A DNA stretch of 64,000 nucleotides, taken from positions 1,670,022 through 1,734,021 of the forward strand of contig NW_005198966.1 of the NCBI RefSeq assembly GCF_000372725.1, given 5' to 3'. This document shows, piece by piece, positions 59,310 through 64,000 of the stretch. The position numbers and the translations under genes were made by a program. How positions within the stretch are numbered: the first letter of the stretch is position 1; every line of letters starts with the position of its first letter. A model generated the notes under the pieces. It was given only the letters and a program-made list of their open reading frames with translations. It had not been told where the DNA came from and searched no databases. This DNA comes from Emiliania huxleyi CCMP1516 (taxonomy: Eukaryota > Haptophyta > Isochrysidales > Noelaerhabdaceae).

Positions 59310-60306
59310 ATCCGCCAGCCTGCTGTCTGCTGCCTCTACTCCCAGCCCGACGCCCTGGTCCCGTGCGAGAGCTTCAGGGATCCACACGGGGCCACACCGG
59401 GGCCGTCTAAGTCGATTTGTACCCGGATTTTGAAGATTGTGGCCAAACCGCGGAGTCAAAAAATGCGTTTAATTTGTGCGCCTGCTGTCCGCCGCCTGCG
59501 GCGGCGCTCCGCGCCGCTCCGCGGCGCCTGCGGCGCCTCCAGCGCCTGCGGCGCTGCCGCTACGCGGCAACTCTTGCGCCGTAGCGGCGCAGGGCGCCTG
59601 CGGCGCCCACCCCCCCCCGGGAGCCCCCCTCCAGCCGGGGAGGAGCGGCTACTGCCTGCTCCGTGTTTGCCACAACTACCAAGTCTACCTAGGTAGCTGC
59701 CACGTTTCAAAATCAGGACGGCGGCAGTGATGGTGCCATCAGCCCATCACGGGCATGATATGGAAAGCGGAGAGGGCGGTATGAGATAGTAGAGAGAGCA
59801 GGCGCTTACCGCCCCGAGTGCTGTTTTCGTTGGGCCGATTTCGCTTGACTTGGTCGTTTTGTACTATTAATCTATTTTCAGCCAATGCCCACAGCAAATC
59901 GGTGAAAGCGTGCTTGTATCCCTCTCTCTCTCGCTCGCTCGCGTCTCTCTCACTCTCTCTGCCGCTTGATGCTCTTTCTTCTGGCGCACAGGCGATGTAC
60001 TGAAAAAGCTCGGGCGGCGAGAGACGGGCTGACGCTGCCGTCGCCATCGCTACGCGGGAGCGGCGGAGGCTCTTGATTGATTGATTGATGGGAAGGCGAA
60101 ACACAGTCCGACCAACGACTGGGACACCAACGCGGTATGGGTGGAGGCTCTTTTAAACGGAAAAGCACGGAAAAGAAAGCCCACCAGCCCAGCGCCCGCT
60201 CCCCTCATCACGCAAGGAGGTGATCGCTTTGCTGCAGCGCGACAAGCTCTCGGACTGCGCCGGAGCGCGGGCGCGCAGCTACGCCTGCAGACGCTGATCG
60301 GCAAGC
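59310..60306. other. Intergenic region with palindromic GC clusters
   Basis: 59480-59645 consists of overlapping inverted GCGGCGC/GCGCCGC units (for example GGCGCCTGCGGCGCC), able to fold into hairpins. A (CT)n stretch is at 59920-59965. 60088-60150 is a copy of the dispersed repeat (GGGACACCAACGCGGTATGG). No gene recognised. Confidence 0.6.
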
Positions 60307-62574
60307 ATGACCACAAAACCTGCGCCGGGAGCCCTCCCCACAACGGCCCCGCCGACCAGGGCCTACGTCCAGGCGAGACGGTTGGCCGCACAGCGCACCA
60401 CCGAGGAGGCGGCCATGGCCGAGGCGGCGCGCCTGCTCGCCAAGTCCTCGCTGGCGTCGAACGGCTCGGACCAACTCGGCCTCAGCCTCAACGGCGGAGG
60501 CAACCACGCTCTCTCGGCAGGCTATGGCATCCTCCGCGGCCTGTTCAAGAAGGACGACGCGTGCTCCAAGCTCGACATGATGCTGGGCGTCTCGGGAGGG
60601 ATGTGGACGACGGCGATCTACGCGTTTGGCTATCGCGACCTGTCCAACGCCGAGGCGCTGACCAAGCTGCTCGATCCGTCTCGCTCCTGTGATCCCAGCC
60701 TCATCACCCTGGACCTGTTGAACGAGCTCGACTCGGGCACCCTCGGCTACTCGGCCGTTCGCCCCTTTGGATGCCGCGCGCTCGTCCTCTGGCCGGCGTA
60801 CCTAGCGGGCGGCCTTGTCTCGCAACTGACCGGCCTCAACACAGTCAACGCGCACCAGCTATGGATCGACTCCGTGCATTCGACGTACCTCGCCCCGTAC
60901 GGCATCAAGCAGGGCAAGTTCATGGCGCCCAATCAAGAGACGATCGATGCCTTTGTGAAGGCGGATCCGGATGTGACGGCGGCGGATTTTATCGCACCTC
61001 GCGTCGGGAAGGATGGCCCGCTCCCGCTCCCGATGGGCGCCTTCACGATGATTGGCCCGTCGATCCCCAACCAGAGCAATTTCCTCGGCCCGCTCAAGGA
61101 GATGCAGAAGCGCTCGGTCGAGGAGGGCGGCACGACGGAGGCGGTGCAGAAGGCGCGCAAGGAGTTCAACGGAGTCTGCCTAGTGCCATGGGTCGCCACC
61201 GCCGCCACAGTCTACACCAAGTACCAGTCTGAGCCCGACGGCCCGTCCGAGATGGCGTTCGACCATTGGCAGTTCCGCGGAGGCTGCAGCAAGCCGCCGC
61301 CGCTCCGGTTCAACGACACTGAGGCGCTTGACATCCCCTCGTACAAGTTCGCGCAGCCCAGCCGCGAGTGGTGCACGCCGGGCGGCAACGTGACGACCGA
61401 CCGCTTCACGCTCGATACGCTCGTCGGCTTCTCGAGCGACGTGCTCGAGGCAGAGCTCAACCTTGTTCGCTGCTGCAACCCTCTCCTCGGAACACTCAGT
61501 GGCCGGCTCAACATCCAGACGGCGCCCAACGACAGCGCGCTCAAGGAGGGCGTGCTCAACCAGGCGTCCTGCAACTTTGGCGACGGCGAGTGCGATGTTG
61601 TTTGGATAGGTATGAGTTGAGCTCTGACAGCGTTGAACCCGCCGGCTTTTGTCATAGGCGCCATCATCGACAACACCGGCATTGCTTCTCTCGTGGCGCA
61701 AGGCGTTCGCTCGATCGTCGCGATGGTGTCCGCATCCAAGTCCTTCTACCCCCCTCCGCCCCCGGCGCTCGCCGCGGCCGGCAAGGCGATGGAGGTGGGC
61801 AGGGCGGCGCGGTTGCAGGCGCGCGGGCGCAGCCTCGCTTCGGTGGCCGCGGCAGAGCTCGCGGTCGTGCAGCAGATCCAGGAGCATCTCGGGCCGTACC
61901 TAGAGGGCCTTTACCACCCTCAGGGCAAGGCGCCCCTCGACTCGTCCCTCGTCTCGCTGTTCGGGCTCATGCACGTCCCTGATGACCAGCAGAACCAGGC
62001 GGGTGCTTGGGTGCTCGCGATGAACCACGTTCTGCAGGCCGAGAAGCTGTATGGCATCGTGCGCGACTTCACCGAGCTCTACCATAAGGGCGCGCCGCTC
62101 GTGGCGACTCTCGAAGATTGCGAGGTGCAGCCCAACCCTTTCCACGGCACGACCCGCAACGACGACAAGGGCCAGCAGCGGCTCTGCACTCTCACGGTCG
62201 TCTATTTCACGAAGCCCGGTGAGACGGGCTCGTACAAGGAGTCCGCCGACAAGCTGCCGAAGTGGGAGCCCAGCGATTCGTACGTGCCTGGCTCGTGGGC
62301 AGCGTGCGTGGGGAGCGCGGGAGGCGAGAACGAGGCCATCTGGTCGCGCAGAGACATGAGGGATTTCCCCTACCTCGCACCGATCGCGCAAAACCTGTTC
62401 GCGTGCCCCCCGCGCCTCGCGGCGTACACGAAGGCACAGGTCAACCTGATGGCCTACCTGGGTGACTTCATCATCGAGTACCACTGGGAGAAGCTTCTCG
62501 CTCCGGTCTTTGCTCGCGGCAGCAACACGGCGGTGGCTGCACCTGCAGCGCGCAGGCCGGGCGGAAACAGCTGA
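60307..62574 (+). CDS. cPLA2-like phospholipase / lysophospholipase
   Basis: Exons 60307-61609 and 61658-62574 join in phase to 739 residues. The oxyanion-hole segment LGLSLNGGGNHALSAGYGIL (about residue 57) and the nucleophile elbow LGVSGGMW (Ser in GxSGG, about 98) correspond to the GGGxRA and GLSGSxW motifs of cytosolic phospholipase A2. The second member of the Ser-Asp dyad is probably Asp in VVWIGAIIDNTGIASL, at the exon junction, matching the DGGxxDNxP block. Long middle part without C2 domain; no signal peptide seen. It would hydrolyse acyl chains of phospholipids. The intron is short (48 nt) and GT-AG. Confidence 0.75.
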
Positions 62575-64000
62575 GAGCTCTCGCTGTATTGGCATCTGCA
62601 CGGTTGCATGCACATGCTGCATGCATGTGTCGTGCACGCAACATCGAGTTGGCATGTTGCTCTGGACACGTACACGTACGACGTAGCTGCACACCGCATG
62701 CACACCGCACGCACAGGTGCCCACACAGCCCCCGGAATCGCATGTTCTTGCATATGCACCCAACCGTAACAAAAATACGGCTTTTCTAGTTCGACGTTGC
62801 GAGCGAAAATAAAAACAACATCGGATCGAACATGCGCTTCTTAGCCTAATAGCGGTAAGTTACTTAGCTCCCAACCCTAGTTCGCTCGTACCCGCGGACC
62901 CGCCCGCCCCGTCCGCCGTCCCTCTCTGGATGTGAGAGGTGAATGACTGCACTCCAGAAGTGCTCCAAGTGCATATACGTCACTCTCGCGCCCGCGGCCC
63001 GGTCTCTCGTGGTCGTGCGCGGCTGTCACAGTCTGGCACCTGTCCGCTGGCGGTGTGCTCTGTGTAAAAGGTGGGGAGGGGTGTGGCATGTTTAGCGAAG
63101 TCGCCTCTATTTGTCACTCGCCATGCGCGTCCTTGGCTGACCCTCCAAAACTCCCTCCCCGCCGTTCGCGGCTCGGCTTGCGTATGCGGGTGGGAGCTTC
63201 GAGGACATGCAGGCGTCGCACCCCCTCCGGCCATTCCCCCCCGGCTCCCAAGCGCGCGGCCGCGACGCGCTGCGCACCCTCTTCCGCGCTGCGCCCGCTC
63301 TCGGCATGGCCGTCGTCCGCTGAGATCACCTCCTCTTCGCGCCGCAGGTGCACAACCAAGGGCTTGCCACCTCCGTATCCATCATGATGAAGCCAATGGG
63401 CCAAAATCGGACTCCGCTCCCAGGTGGCCGGAGGGTACACCTCGGGTCGGCGTGCTGGGGGGGGCGCCGGTGCGCAAGCCCACTTTCCGGGCGACCCCGA
63501 GGGGGAGGAGGCCGGGCGAGTGGCAGCAACTCACTGTTAGTGTCCCGGGCCGCTGCGGCACCGTTTATACGGCCCCTCGTGATGTCTTTCCGATTTTGCA
63601 TTGTGAGTCGTCCTCTGGCCAGCCGAGGGGCACCAGAACGGCATGTGTACTGGTGCTGGCTGCGGGTGCGGAACGGGCTTTTTTTAACTCGCAACCAAGC
63701 ATACTATACAAGGACACCCTCGGGGGGGACACTCGGCGCATGTGCGACGCGTCAGGGTGGAGTTGGCGGTGGCCGAGCGTCGTCTCCAGATTGACTCGCA
63801 GCGCGGAGTCGAGGGGTGAAGCGCGTCGCGCTGCGACACTCGAGAGCCGGCGGGATGGCCGTAGGGCGCAGCCGACTTTGATGTCCTCGAAGGTCCGGTG
63901 CGCATTCGTCCTCTAGAGACCCACGCGTACAGGAAAGGGGCGAGAACGAGGCCTTTTGAGGCGGACGGTTGGAGGCGACATCCTGCTAGCGCGTTCCACA
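62575..64000. other. Right-end intergenic region
   Basis: 62600-62760 is rich in GCATGCAC palindromic hexamers like 21681-21760. An open frame at 63071-63916 is Arg/Pro-rich and matches nothing; around 63350-63400 the other frame reads HNQGLATSVSIMMKPMGQNR, possibly a short coding remnant. No gene can be supported. Confidence 0.45.

Noticed and set aside
63071..63916. 281-residue frame at the right end
   Set aside because: Arg/Pro/Ser-rich composition and no recognisable motif.

Overview
This is a GC-rich nuclear window from a eukaryote, most likely a haptophyte alga of the Emiliania/Isochrysis/Chrysochromulina type. The evidence is short introns, more than half of which start with GC instead of GT; a protein with a signal peptide followed by a plastid-type leader; algal-type retrotransposons; Pro/Ser-rich low-complexity DNA; and a 100-base scaffold gap. 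The lineage is inferred from gene style only. No prokaryotic operon signals, tRNA, rRNA or CRISPR array were seen.

Layout: 1-6174 is a DIRS-order (PAT/Ngaro-like) tyrosine-recombinase retrotransposon with split direct repeats, cut by the window start. It directly abuts an ABCC transporter (6167-10861). Then come a METTL9-like methyltransferase (11105-12097), an 8-exon RAD51 on the minus strand (12834-14847), a terminal-inverted-repeat element (15379-16217), an ankyrin/U-box protein (16228-18099), a small protein ending in a possible CaaX box (18336-18770, minus) and a TMEM144-like transporter (19303-20922, minus). 21-28 kb is repeat-rich and broken: an orphan last exon of ornithine aminotransferase, a 5'-truncated xylose isomerase, a TIR element, the gap, and a 2 kb block of nested inverted repeats. 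28-39.5 kb holds a neuroglobin-like globin, a short-chain dehydrogenase, two unrecognised multi-exon genes, a small ORF and a methyltransferase-tyrosine phosphatase fusion. 40-43 kb is a decayed non-LTR retrotransposon, with a second 3' fragment near 34.6 kb. 44.6-48.9 kb has UDP-glucuronate decarboxylase (UXS) and an RNF14-like RBR ubiquitin ligase. The right end holds a second ankyrin protein, a probable plastid membrane protein, a frameshifted UBA-domain gene, 1.3 kb of Pro-rich low-complexity DNA and a cPLA2-like lipase.

The genes are individually transcribed eukaryotic loci with no evident pathway clustering. Exon structures given here were derived by hand from conserved protein blocks; for RAD51, UXS, globin, the RBR ligase, the fusion gene, the plastid protein and the lipase, exon phases and total lengths are fully consistent.

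The most unusual signal concerns introns. Six introns in six unrelated genes are all 68-72 nt and carry a direct repeat (about 11 to 34 nt) spanning or abutting both splice junctions, as expected if they arose by local duplication or by insertion with target-site duplication. Three introns in three genes additionally share a repeated ACACTTCC-type motif. Together with 17 GC-AG introns among 29 mapped with confidence, this suggests ongoing or recent intron gain.
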